Positions 56,601 through 64,000 of a DNA stretch of 64,000 nt are shown piece by piece. The stretch covers positions 62,001-126,000 of the forward strand of contig CALSTB010000003.1 of assembly GCA_943789165.1 (NCBI GenBank). The letters run 5' to 3'. The first letter of the stretch is position 1; the number at the start of each line of letters is the position of its first letter. The position numbers were made by a program, and so were the translations under genes. The notes under the pieces are model-generated. The model ran no database searches, was not told the origin of the DNA, and saw only the letters and a list, made by a program, of their open reading frames with translations. Source of the stretch: an uncultured Bacteroidia bacterium. Lineage in GTDB: Bacteria > Bacteroidota > Bacteroidia > NS11-12g > UBA9320.

Positions 56601-59349
56601 TCCAATTGTCTGGCCCAGTTAAAGAGTCATAGTTCACTTCAAACCATTGTTGCGTACAACCTGGCTTAGTTTCATCCATGTTAAAGGTTAAGTAATAATT
56701 TAACTTGTTACCATCCAATGGACATGGCACCCCAGACTCCCAACGCAATCCTCTTGCATTTGGTGGAATAAGGGCCAATGAAATGTTATTTGAACTTTCA
56801 CACTTCAATGGGTGAACAGTATCTTTATGATACAAGGTCACCGAATTACATGAAGCGGTATTGTTATAGAAATAGTTTCTGTGATAAACTGAATCAACTA
56901 GAACCACTGAACGTTGTACAGTTGTAGCAACTCCATTGATTACAGTATCAATTAAAATATTACTAGCTCCTGCAATGACAACCCTTTCTGGATTGATAAT
57001 CATTTCTGGAAGTGATACGATAGAATCGCCTTCTGCTACTTCGAATTGATAATCTTTGTCAATTGTGAGACGTTTTGGTCCTGTGGCTGTTGTCACCTGA
57101 CCATTTTGTAAATTCTTTAATTTGATGGTCACACCTGCTGGAATCCAATAATCATGATCTTCCCAAATAACCGTACTGATTACGCTGCCTTTGTAAACCG
57201 CTTCTGGCTTCCAAATTTTGAGTCGATAATTATTCATCTGTTGGAATTCCGGATATTTCTTCCAACCCAGAATTTCAATAGTATCTGTTCTAGCCACACC
57301 CATTGAATCCGTATACGGGATGTAGAATGTTTTGGTGGTATCCTTTGGAACGAACAACACAACCTCTTGTGGCACTATAGCCGTATCAGCTGGGTAAATT
57401 TGAACCTGATAACACTGGCGTGCATTTCTACTGAACAATGTCCTTGGGGCCGGATTCGTATAGAATTGGCCGTTGTTCCTGTATTTATAAATTTCATCCC
57501 ACGGTGTATACCAGTGAACCGGTAGTGAATCCAGAGTGAAATTACAATTTAGATTTACGTTTTTATTCGCCTTCGTATCGGTGGTACACGCAGGTGCGAA
57601 GTTATCGCCGAGTGTCCAGAGTCGATAGACGTGGTCTTTTCTTCGAATTGCAGGATCTACAGGTATTGCTGTTTGATCACCCGCTCTCGTGTTTTCATTA
57701 AAGTTGAACACATAACGGCGTTTCGGGTTAATACCTCCCATGTTTCGACCGTATTTCGTTGTATCGTTTCCACCACTTGAATTGGCAGTTACCACTACAA
57801 ACGAATCCAACTTAGTGTCGAAGTATACTTTCGCTCCACCAGGGTACAATACTTCTGTCACTGGATACTTCGCGACAAACGTATCGGTATTGGTTTTGAC
57901 GTTTGAGTATGTATAAATACTATCTACACCTGTTACTTTATGTTTTACAATTCTGAATGAACTTCTAAAGAAAATAAAGAATGAATCTTCATCCCAATAA
58001 TTTGGATCATCATGATACCAAGACGAGTTGTTTACAAAATGAACTGAGTCTCTAATTTCACATTGATACTTTTCTTTTTCAAGTACTCTTACAAAAGGAA
58101 CCTCAATAGTTGAAGATGGTCCCACCTTTGTGATGGTATCAAAAATCATGATGTCACAAGGTCCTGATACAATTCTCAATGAAATCATCCAAGGACCGCC
58201 ACCATAAGAGTGACATGGAGTCCACGTTTTATCATCAAAGTTTAAGTTCCCTGACGGAGGATCACCAAACGTCCATAAGAACTTAGCACCTGGAATTGGC
58301 CCTGTAGAAACACTAAAACATGTTTCAGGGTCACTTGTACAGGCTGAATCTTTATCTGCAATAATTTTCGGACGAAGCTTGATGTTGGTTGCAGCACCTT
58401 TATATGTAAAGGTTTCAGAACAACCAAAACGTGATGTTACCGACAAGGTAGCATTAAACGTACCGTGTGTACGATACCATTGTTCGATAATACCATCTAA
58501 TGCTTTACCAGTCCAATATTGTGTATTTGTTACTGAATCACCAATAATCAATGAAGGGTCTCCTCCACCAAAATCAAAAACAAACTGCGAGATGTCTTTC
58601 AACCCGATTGTTGTCGCAGGATTTGCTTTCCAGTCATTATACGTAAGGTTGGTAATGGTCGCTTTTGTAGAATCACACTTGGTTGGTGAATTACTACTAA
58701 TACGCACATTTAATCGAGGGAATACCTGGATGAAATCATCAAAATACGCCTCGGTAACACAACCGTTTTTGTCTTCTAATTCCATCTTCATATTAAACCA
58801 TCCCCCTTTTGGGTCGATGATAGAATGACAGATAGTATCACCAAAAGTTGGGTTGACTTTATCGTAACGCGCACCATCAGAGAAGACTACTGTACGACGT
58901 ACAATTTGACTTCCTGGAGCAGGCGTACTGCTGTCAATCAAGCAGAACATGTTCCCTTTGAAACACTGTCTGTTTGGTGTGATTAAAAATGGAATTGCCT
59001 TTGGGCTAGGTTTAATAACGATTTCAATCGTCTTGGTACAGTTACCTGCAACTCCTGACGCCTTTAACGTAATTTGATACGTTCCAGCCTTAGAGAAACT
59101 GTAAATAGGATCCCTGTCTCCAGAAGTTCCTACAACAGTACCAGTACCTTTGTCCTTAAATTCCCAATCATATGTTGAGAAACCAGGGGCATTTGCCTTA
59201 AAGGAAATACCTACATTTTCACACTCGTTTCCTGCAACGTAACTTGGGTTACAGGTCTGAGCATGAACCGTATTTACTTGTCCCAAAACCAGTAGCATTG
59301 GGAAAAACAAATACATCAAAAACTTAGTAGTGATCTTTGTCATTTTCAT
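53638..59349 (-). CDS. Giant PKD-repeat surface protein with CHU_C gliding-type C-terminus
   Basis: I use the ATG at 59349 (or 59343), which starts directly at the signal peptide (MTKITTKFLMYLFFPMLLVL); the frame is open 81 bases further. The 1,903-residue protein begins with a PKD domain (FSTYDWEFKDKGTGTV), has a long middle part of beta-rich and unassigned sequence with many Tyr/Asp-rich strands, more PKD domains near the end (VWYEWDFGDGSTRS; YQWSFGDGDTATRN), and a CHU_C domain (NVFSPDEEDALNNQFV; IDIYNRWGELVFKT; GTVTLIR). A type IX secreted, probably adhesive, cell-surface protein; last gene of the sigma operon. Confidence 0.9.
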   Translation of the reverse strand: MKMTKITTKFLMYLFFPMLLVLGQVNTVHAQTCNPSYVAGNECENVGISFKANAPGFSTYDWEFKDKGTGTVVGTSGDRDPIYSFSKAGTYQITLKASGVAGNCTKTIEIVIKPSPKAIPFLITPNRQCFKGNMFCLIDSSTPAPGSQIVRRTVVFSDGARYDKVNPTFGDTICHSIIDPKGGWFNMKMELEDKNGCVTEAYFDDFIQVFPRLNVRISSNSPTKCDSTKATITNLTYNDWKANPATTIGLKDISQFVFDFGGGDPSLIIGDSVTNTQYWTGKALDGIIEQWYRTHGTFNATLSVTSRFGCSETFTYKGAATNIKLRPKIIADKDSACTSDPETCFSVSTGPIPGAKFLWTFGDPPSGNLNFDDKTWTPCHSYGGGPWMISLRIVSGPCDIMIFDTITKVGPSSTIEVPFVRVLEKEKYQCEIRDSVHFVNNSSWYHDDPNYWDEDSFFIFFRSSFRIVKHKVTGVDSIYTYSNVKTNTDTFVAKYPVTEVLYPGGAKVYFDTKLDSFVVVTANSSGGNDTTKYGRNMGGINPKRRYVFNFNENTRAGDQTAIPVDPAIRRKDHVYRLWTLGDNFAPACTTDTKANKNVNLNCNFTLDSLPVHWYTPWDEIYKYRNNGQFYTNPAPRTLFSRNARQCYQVQIYPADTAIVPQEVVLFVPKDTTKTFYIPYTDSMGVARTDTIEILGWKKYPEFQQMNNYRLKIWKPEAVYKGSVISTVIWEDHDYWIPAGVTIKLKNLQNGQVTTATGPKRLTIDKDYQFEVAEGDSIVSLPEMIINPERVVIAGASNILIDTVINGVATTVQRSVVLVDSVYHRNYFYNNTASCNSVTLYHKDTVHPLKCESSNNISLALIPPNARGLRWESGVPCPLDGNKLNYYLTFNMDETKPGCTQQWFEVNYDSLTGPDNWINYKSGGILAPPPPGLPIPFILPYDIIGQWGTQFVKGYSSGEIGNDPSKRPNGSFTIGLVIGNGPPAADKDGNPIAPECTDTAWYSDMFRYQYLDAQFDILLPQNDPLALCAGGTAYFRMLNPIQDSIAALRWNWGYPDRLSGYYEEFQYFQEYKGPTKGRNDEGTAWNKATDKWLYNYVVRHDLDELFGDVMLDTIVTRIYRDWDYEVNTYQADRILIDILKQLNLDIRDIPDEDFALMLGDGTVGCIDTTGISEYFIIGKKGIDENVFFKDQYKYQYTNDAKTEFRIIEEVFHFRDSSIQGYDTLVAPYDLTATDTVYKRGSVIPDVYKFTYRHPEVRLNFCDPTKKDTFWVNSNGPMVPGIFLNNRVGCEKSGAKLLNVGYLNRFELLNEAVCKDDLHQLYDSIRYWQYGDDAFPNDYPIDPRKFWEDPVRYANSKLEIKSVDWDYGDGVDDFNRSITFFHQYDNPGEYVIAVASRDSIGCTDTAFITAFVTGAKANFETNQGASGDPCDGIINFFDSSIVFDPCRGRDTCPNGVYEPCDSVVWYEWDFGDGSTRSVLKNPAHDYTSSGWFTVKLKIYTLLGCTDSVEKQIYIEGPQPRFEFDGGSVWGEDSIVICVGDSVALANISADPMYNPSWIVNWGDTINNTSSTTDPNKILKHQYLDTGTFVLLMWMEDTIEGSANRCFRVFPDTSTKDGKIPRKIKVVVRPVAPAKLEISDTIVCPNQEVLFTSNSDTIYKYYQWSFGDGDTATRNDPVNVVSHSYKATGTYTVELIPNYDLPVGDFGPRCQDVDTGYVTVITPTADFDIIDKDKPDFCFTNTSQGAKTYEWHIETETRDTTIEYTDDINEQICYNWGETVGTFAICLIATNDIGCTDTICKTIENDFFIKFIPYNVFSPDEEDALNNQFVIDIEGWEEYEIDIYNRWGELVFKTNDPAISWDGTIMNKGTKCPAGTYFYVINYKLKNRPENGEVGEPVSGTVTLIR

Positions 59350-59431
59350 AAAATTCAATATCGGGTTATTGTTTAACAGGCCCGAATAATTCAAGCTTGC
59401 TATATTATCGTTATTTATTGGCTTTTTCAAA

Positions 59432-60718
59432 TTAATTTTTTGACTCTATAACCGTTACTTTTCCAGGCACTGTTTTCTCTTTTCCGTCACAGTTGTAAAC
59501 CAATTTGTACAAATAGTTTCCTCCTGGGACAAGGGCACCTGTATTTTCAAAACGACCATTCCACTTTTCGTTCTGGTCGTCTGAATCAAAGACGACTTTT
59601 CCATCCTTATAGTTGTATATCGTTAAACGATATCCCTCTGCCTTCGGAAGTTCAATATTAAAGTCGTCATTTACGCCATCAGCAAAATATGGGCTGATAA
59701 CATCAAATATCTTAAGATCTACATGGCAATCAGCTTTGCGCACAACCGTTTGTCGTGCCGTATCTTTACAACCATTCAAGTCTGTTACCATATGTACAAA
59801 CACGGTTTGTTCAGTAGTTGGCTCATATTGAATGCTTGGTTGGTTTTCTTTGATTAACATTTGATTTGCAAACCATTGGTTTTCTTTTAATGGTTTGATG
59901 GCTATCAAGTTAAAGTTGCCGTCTTGTTGGCTTACCTTAAAATCAGCACTGGCGTTTTCAACTTGAATCGTTTTACTCACCTCTAGTTTTTGACCATCCT
60001 CGGTTTCAGCAACAACTGTAATAACTTGCTTGCCTGGCTGATCAAATAAGAAACTCATAAACTGTCTAGAAGTTGGCGCTGCTTTCCCATTTAAAGTCCA
60101 TCGGTACGACTTAAGCACACTGCTCGAATGAAGCGTAAAATCAACTTTTTGATTCACACACGCCGTTTCAGTTGCCGTAATAATTGTACCTGTCGGTTTA
60201 ATTAAGTTAGTAGTTTTATTATTTGTGTTAGGAGTCACTTCATCCGGCGAAGTAAGTTGATTTATCGGCTCATCATTTTGAACCGCATTGTCAGACTGGA
60301 TCGTTGACCCATGATTTACATCAACATCTTTATTTGCAATTATCTCGCTACGCGCACCTTCATTCGCTTCTTTCGAATCGATATTTTTAATATCGCTGGC
60401 GATCACCTCATCCTGATTATTACTATTTTCAACAACAGATTGCTCAACCGACACCTGCGTATTTCCCGCTTCATTTGACTCGTCAAGATTGGCAGTTAAC
60501 AAAACAGTTGTAGTAACAATAACAGCAACACTGCCAATAATCGCAGCTCCTTTAATTCCTATTAATTTTGACAAAATAGATGACCCAGCCGCTGCGCCAG
60601 CTCCAGAAGTAGCTGCTGATATGCCTTCCCAAACACCTGGAGGCACGGCATTCGATGCACCTTCAAACGATTGTTTGAAAAGGTTGTCAAATTCTGATAT
60701 GTTATTGTGCTTATCCAA
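59432..60718 (-). CDS. Membrane-tethered anti-sigma-like protein with CHU_C C-terminus
   Basis: A 428-residue single-span protein overlapping the sigma gene by 8 bases. The N-terminal 50 residues carry FDNLFKQSFEG and AVPPGVWEGI, like the short N-terminal motif of Bacteroidota ECF-linked proteins. One transmembrane helix (about residues 53-76) follows, then a low-complexity Asn/Asp/Ser-rich stretch, a PKD-like domain (about 190-265; RWTLNGKAAPTSRQFMSFLF) and a CHU_C-like end (about 335-428; YFADGVNDDFNIELP; GGNYLYKLVYN). I infer an anti-sigma role with a periplasmic CHU_C sensor. Confidence 0.75.
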   Translation of the reverse strand: MDKHNNISEFDNLFKQSFEGASNAVPPGVWEGISAATSGAGAAAGSSILSKLIGIKGAAIIGSVAVIVTTTVLLTANLDESNEAGNTQVSVEQSVVENSNNQDEVIASDIKNIDSKEANEGARSEIIANKDVDVNHGSTIQSDNAVQNDEPINQLTSPDEVTPNTNNKTTNLIKPTGTIITATETACVNQKVDFTLHSSSVLKSYRWTLNGKAAPTSRQFMSFLFDQPGKQVITVVAETEDGQKLEVSKTIQVENASADFKVSQQDGNFNLIAIKPLKENQWFANQMLIKENQPSIQYEPTTEQTVFVHMVTDLNGCKDTARQTVVRKADCHVDLKIFDVISPYFADGVNDDFNIELPKAEGYRLTIYNYKDGKVVFDSDDQNEKWNGRFENTGALVPGGNYLYKLVYNCDGKEKTVPGKVTVIESKN

Positions 60719-61250
60719 GATTCAATACTTTTTTCTGCAAGGCTAACCTTGCTTTATACAATTGCGTTTTACTTGTGCTTTCTGTAACACCAAGCATTTC
60801 GCCAATTTCTTTGTGGCTATAACCATCAATCACATACAAGTTAAATACACTTCTATATCCATCTGGCAACGACCTAACAAGCTTCATCAAGTCTTCATAT
60901 TTCAACTTCTCAAAACTTTTTGGGTCAACAGGTAGGTCAGGCAATACTTCAGTCGAACTTTCTTTAATTCTTCCTTTTTTTCTCAATGCCTCAATCGCCG
61001 TATTCGATACAATTCTTCTGCACCAACCTTCAAACGATCCGTTAAACTTAAACTGACCTAAGTTTTTGTATATACGGATAAACGCTTCTTGCAATACATC
61101 TTGTGCGTCGTGATCATTGTGCGTATATCTTAAACTTACTGAGTACATCTTAGGCGATAACATCTTATAAAGCAGCTCGAAGGCAGATTGGTCTCCATGC
61201 AAACATTGCTCCACCAACTTCCATTCTGTATCTCGTTTGTCCGCTGTCAT
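60711..61250 (-). CDS. ECF-type RNA polymerase sigma factor
   Basis: A 179-residue sigma-70-family protein. Region 2: SAFELLYKMLSPKMYSVSLR and DHDAQDVLQEAFIRIYKNL; region 4: SLPDGYRSVFNLYVIDGYS and IGEMLGVTESTSKTQLYKAR. Complete with a normal ATG start. It leads an operon with a membrane-tethered CHU_C protein and a giant PKD/CHU_C protein, which are its likely regulator and target. Confidence 0.95.
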   Translation of the reverse strand: MTADKRDTEWKLVEQCLHGDQSAFELLYKMLSPKMYSVSLRYTHNDHDAQDVLQEAFIRIYKNLGQFKFNGSFEGWCRRIVSNTAIEALRKKGRIKESSTEVLPDLPVDPKSFEKLKYEDLMKLVRSLPDGYRSVFNLYVIDGYSHKEIGEMLGVTESTSKTQLYKARLALQKKVLNLG

Positions 61251-61317
61251 TTAAAGACTTCATTCTTCTCGCTTTTACTCTTAGATGAGAAGTGTTTCCA
61301 TTAAGTTGCCTGATTGG

Positions 61318-61788
61318 CTAACTTTTTTCTATTTTTTTTACGCCATATTTTTTACTCAGGTATTCAGATAGATTTTCTGCATAAAACCCTATGCTTTCAA
61401 TTGGTTCAATCATCTCTACTCGGTTGGCTCCTTCCAAGAGTCTTTTATACCGAATAACTGCCATGGCTTCTTCTGTATTTACTGTAAAACTGCCGTAAAA
61501 CATGTGGTGATTTATGTATAGAATTTCTTCTAAAAATCGAAGTCGGTCAGCTTCACTTTCAGGCACATAACATACCGGTGAAACCACCTGAAAAACGGCT
61601 GTTGGTTCGTCTTCCTTAAAATACTCCCATTGGTTGTGTTCTATGGGTTGCCATATATCTATGAAAATTTCCACTTCTTCACGACCTAATATCCATTGTC
61701 CTGGTTGATCACAGCGTGTGGCTTCAGGGTCTACTCCTAATGTTTTGATTGCATCTTCCGCAACTTCGTAAAATGGTTTTAAATCCAT
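61318..61788 (-). CDS. YbjN / type III chaperone-fold protein
   Basis: A 156-residue acidic soluble protein. The order of an N-terminal helix, a strand pair (QWILGREEVEIFIDIWQPI), the VVSPVCYVPESEADRLRFLEEIL turn (read in part) and a second helix (HHMFYGSFTVNTEEAMAVIR) resembles the YbjN/CesT-like chaperone fold. Function unknown; a general chaperone or stress-related role is a guess. 67 bases upstream of the sigma gene; no operon with it can be shown. Confidence 0.65.
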   Translation of the reverse strand: MDLKPFYEVAEDAIKTLGVDPEATRCDQPGQWILGREEVEIFIDIWQPIEHNQWEYFKEDEPTAVFQVVSPVCYVPESEADRLRFLEEILYINHHMFYGSFTVNTEEAMAVIRYKRLLEGANRVEMIEPIESIGFYAENLSEYLSKKYGVKKIEKS

Positions 61789-61847
61789 TTGGCAAAAATA
61801 ACGTCGAACCGACTAACAATAGGAAAATGACAAGAATCATTTACCAA

Positions 61848-61880
61848 TTGATTCACTTACATATATATTTAATAAATTTG
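61848..61880 (+). promoter_or_regulatory. Bacteroidota-type promoter for the TPR gene
   Basis: TTG at 61848-61850, 22-base spacer, TAAATTTG at 61873-61880, 17 bases before the ATG at 61898. Both elements fit the consensus. Confidence 0.65.
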
Positions 61881-61897
61881 GAATACCATCTTTTATT

Positions 61898-63904
61898 ATG
61901 AATTCTGTAAAACAGCTTTTTAAATATGTTGGTGTGTTACTCATAATTATGAGTGTCAGCACCTTCGTTAATGCCCAAAATTCCAAAAAAGCTGAGAAAG
62001 CATTCAATAAAGCAGTCAAATTGATTGAAAAAGGGAAATATGAAGATGCCGTATCCCCTTTATATGAAGCATTAGTTGAAGAAAAAGAAATGAAAGAAGG
62101 CCAAGACTACAAATTTGTGGGTGGCCTCCTAGAATTGCTTGCACGCTTTTTTATTTCTGAAGATTATTATGGAGCCGCTTCACAGAATTATTTTCTTGCT
62201 GCGGTAAGCTATCAGCATGGTGGTCATTCTCAAAAAGCACAAGATGCGCTGCAGCAATCAGCATATTTCGAAGACTCCGCAGCTAAATACCAAAGCAAAT
62301 ATGCCTATGGAGGCTCCTACCTTGATAAAGAATATACCAGATACCGAATTTCTAGTGTCATCGACACATTAGACGCTGTTAAATGGTTTACAATGGATCT
62401 TGGGACTCGGGATTCTATCAAGGTTGGTCAAACAGGCTGGCTGGTGACGATTTACGATGCGAACAATCCAGAAAGGGACGTCATCTCCTATGGGAAAACA
62501 ACCTGTAGTGAGGTCGAATTCGGAAAATCCACATGGATTGTGATTCCAAGTGAAGAAGGTAAAGCGAGTGGATTTACCCCTCAAGTTGGTGACTTAAACT
62601 ACCTCAAAGTGGCAAGCAACCCTGATGCGTACGATGGTTTATTACTAGAATTAACGAGGTATGACATACTCCTTCAAAGTGATTACAAAAACCCATTGTA
62701 TTCTTACAAGAATGTGCAAATGATAACCAAGGCGGAGTCTGAAGAAGCAATCATAGAAGTCATGCGCGACATTATCGTTGGGACAGCAAAATCACTGTAT
62801 GACCCAGAGTCTGGTAACTTGACAGACAAGCTCGATTCAGGCGCTTTTAAAGGATACAACATGTGGGAAGCGATGCTTATGACCACAGTTGACGACGTGA
62901 AGGCGTATCTCCGATTTGTTGCCAATTTCCCAGGTAAATATATGGGGCGTGATTTTAGGGTAGATGAAACGTATGCCACTTGGGTTATCAACTATACACC
63001 ATTGTCGAATGAAGATGCACACATGTTTGATAGCTTATACCAAACAGCTGTCACGGATACAGAATGGGAACAATGGGTTAAGGTATATGGTAGATACTTA
63101 AAATCAGCCGAATTTGATTTTTCGGCAGTCCAAACAAGAATTTATGACCTCATAGGTGAAAAGAAATATGATGCCGCGGAAGAACAAATTGTCAGATGGC
63201 TAGAAGTCACCGAAGAATATGGTTTTGCGTATGAAAACCAAGGTTTTGCTCTAGCTAGAGCATGGAGTTTAAGGCAGCAAAAAAGATTCGATGACAGTGA
63301 GGAAGTCTATACAAACCTTCTAAAAGAAAGTCCGAATGACGTAAACCTGCGTTGGCTTCGTGGATTGCTATATCTGGATGCTGAAGACATCATGAAGGCC
63401 CTTCCAGAATTTGAATACGTTAAGGACAGTGCCTCCTATTTTGCTGGTGGTCATGGCATGTATGGCTGGTCGTTGATGAGACTTGGCCAGTTTAAGAAAG
63501 CAGAGGAGCATGCTAAAAAAGGATATGAACTCGATAGTTTTTCAGCACCCTATGTGATGAACTACGGTCATTCACAATTGCTTCTAAGGAGATACAACAC
63601 TGCGCGTGAATTGTACATGAAGGTCTTTGATCGAATTGAAACCCAAGAAGAGTTCACGGAAGGCTTAATTGATGATTTTAATATTTTCATCGACAACGGT
63701 TGGGAAGTTGAAGAAGTGACTCGCGAAATGACGCACTTAACCAACGAGTGGAATACGCATTATAAGTACAAAACCATTGGAAATGAATTCTTCGAAAAAG
63801 GACAAAAGCTAGAAAAAATTGGCAAACATAAGGAAGCGGCTTTTGCATTTGACACAGCCATTGCAAATGAAAACAAGGTAGGAATATCCGGTTCGGATTA
63901 TTGA
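61898..63904 (+). CDS. TPR-repeat exported protein, 3' end shifted in frame
   Basis: A 668-residue frame with a signal peptide (about residues 1-26, ends FVNAQ) and tetratricopeptide repeats at the start (AFNKAVKLIEKGKYEDAVSP) and again near the end (FDDSEEVYTNLLKESPNDVN; FKKAEEHAKKGYELDS). The middle domain (about 140-420) is not recognised. The frame ends at TGA 63902-63904, but the TPR reading continues in another frame to the window end, so the true protein is longer and either frameshifted or affected by a one-base error. Confidence 0.85.
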   Translation: MNSVKQLFKYVGVLLIIMSVSTFVNAQNSKKAEKAFNKAVKLIEKGKYEDAVSPLYEALVEEKEMKEGQDYKFVGGLLELLARFFISEDYYGAASQNYFLAAVSYQHGGHSQKAQDALQQSAYFEDSAAKYQSKYAYGGSYLDKEYTRYRISSVIDTLDAVKWFTMDLGTRDSIKVGQTGWLVTIYDANNPERDVISYGKTTCSEVEFGKSTWIVIPSEEGKASGFTPQVGDLNYLKVASNPDAYDGLLLELTRYDILLQSDYKNPLYSYKNVQMITKAESEEAIIEVMRDIIVGTAKSLYDPESGNLTDKLDSGAFKGYNMWEAMLMTTVDDVKAYLRFVANFPGKYMGRDFRVDETYATWVINYTPLSNEDAHMFDSLYQTAVTDTEWEQWVKVYGRYLKSAEFDFSAVQTRIYDLIGEKKYDAAEEQIVRWLEVTEEYGFAYENQGFALARAWSLRQQKRFDDSEEVYTNLLKESPNDVNLRWLRGLLYLDAEDIMKALPEFEYVKDSASYFAGGHGMYGWSLMRLGQFKKAEEHAKKGYELDSFSAPYVMNYGHSQLLLRRYNTARELYMKVFDRIETQEEFTEGLIDDFNIFIDNGWEVEEVTREMTHLTNEWNTHYKYKTIGNEFFEKGQKLEKIGKHKEAAFAFDTAIANENKVGISGSDY

Positions 63905-64000
63905 GAAGTTATTACCGTTGGTCCGCTTATAACTATTACAAAGAAACCGACTTTGAAACTTCCCTCGATCGATATACACAGGCTTGGGATTTAAACCTCA
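63905..64000 (+). CDS. Continuation of the TPR protein in the next frame, cut by the window edge
   Basis: From about 63904 the reading RSYYRWSAYNYYKETDFETS, followed by LDRYTQAWDLNL, is a typical TPR helix pair and follows smoothly from GSDY of the preceding frame if one T is added at 63901-63902. The C-terminus lies outside the window. Confidence 0.6.

Noticed and set aside
46294-59349. PKD repeats as DNA-level tandem repeats or a CRISPR-like array
   Set aside because: Repeats are at protein level only; nucleotide units are diverged and there are no regular spacers.
61265-61292. CTTCTC / GAGAAG inverted repeat before the second sigma gene
   Set aside because: Only 6 bp with a 16-base loop; not strong enough to call an operator or terminator.
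1-64000. tRNA, rRNA, insertion sequence, prophage or integrase genes
   Set aside because: None recognised by eye on either strand; a tRNA scan could still find something missed.

Overview
The window is about 64 kb of chromosome from a Bacteroidota bacterium, most likely a free-living Flavobacteriales-type organism. The evidence is the abundance of type IX secretion system (T9SS) cargo with type A sorting domains or gliding-motility-type (CHU_C) C-termini, PKD, SBBP and BNR repeat proteins, a LytTR/His_kinase pair, a DUF4175 protein, and promoters of the Bacteroidota form TAnnTTTG without Shine-Dalgarno sites. I saw no tRNA, rRNA, CRISPR array, insertion sequence or phage gene.

Layout. 1-5.2 kb: a partial hypothetical, a PhoA-type alkaline phosphatase lipoprotein, a DoxX-like membrane protein and an ExbD / methyltransferase / PNPOx-like operon. 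5.4-10.5 kb: a lamin-tail T9SS protein, a GT2 glycosyltransferase, a small RRM protein, RlmD and a thioredoxin-like protein. 10.6-18.9 kb: a SPOR-like membrane protein, a giant DUF4175 coiled-coil protein, and an M48 protease coupled to an outer-membrane protein. 18.1-21.6 kb: a LytTR regulator with a TPR histidine kinase, plus a small lipoprotein. 21.6-27.6 kb: an alpha-2-macroglobulin-like protein, split by a frame break, coupled to an outer-membrane barrel. 27.7-32.4 kb: a TetR regulator and paaABCD for phenylacetyl-CoA epoxidation, with a T9SS-exported protein inside the operon. 32.4-36 kb: an exonuclease/GIY-YIG fusion and an ECF sigma / membrane protein / Spy-like cluster. 36-46 kb: lysS, two very large T9SS proteins and sucD. 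46-50.5 kb: a PKD/CHU_C protein broken into four frames. 50.7-53.6 kb: metH under a SAM-I riboswitch. 53.6-61.3 kb: an ECF sigma / membrane-tethered CHU_C / giant PKD-CHU_C operon. 61.3-64 kb: a YbjN-like protein and a TPR protein that leaves the window after a frame break.

How genes work together. The paa genes would open the aromatic ring of phenylacetyl-CoA under a TetR repressor whose putative operator overlaps the promoter. Two ECF sigma factors each lead an operon with a membrane partner: one followed by Spy/CpxP-like envelope-stress proteins, the other by a giant adhesin-like protein. The second looks like a self-contained circuit in which a tethered CHU_C domain could report on T9SS or cell-surface state; this is my best candidate for an undescribed system.

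Caution. At least five places show a conserved protein reading continuing in a shifted frame, and each can be repaired by changing a short base run by one. This points to uncorrected consensus errors, or less likely to recent gene decay, and affects how the split genes should be read.
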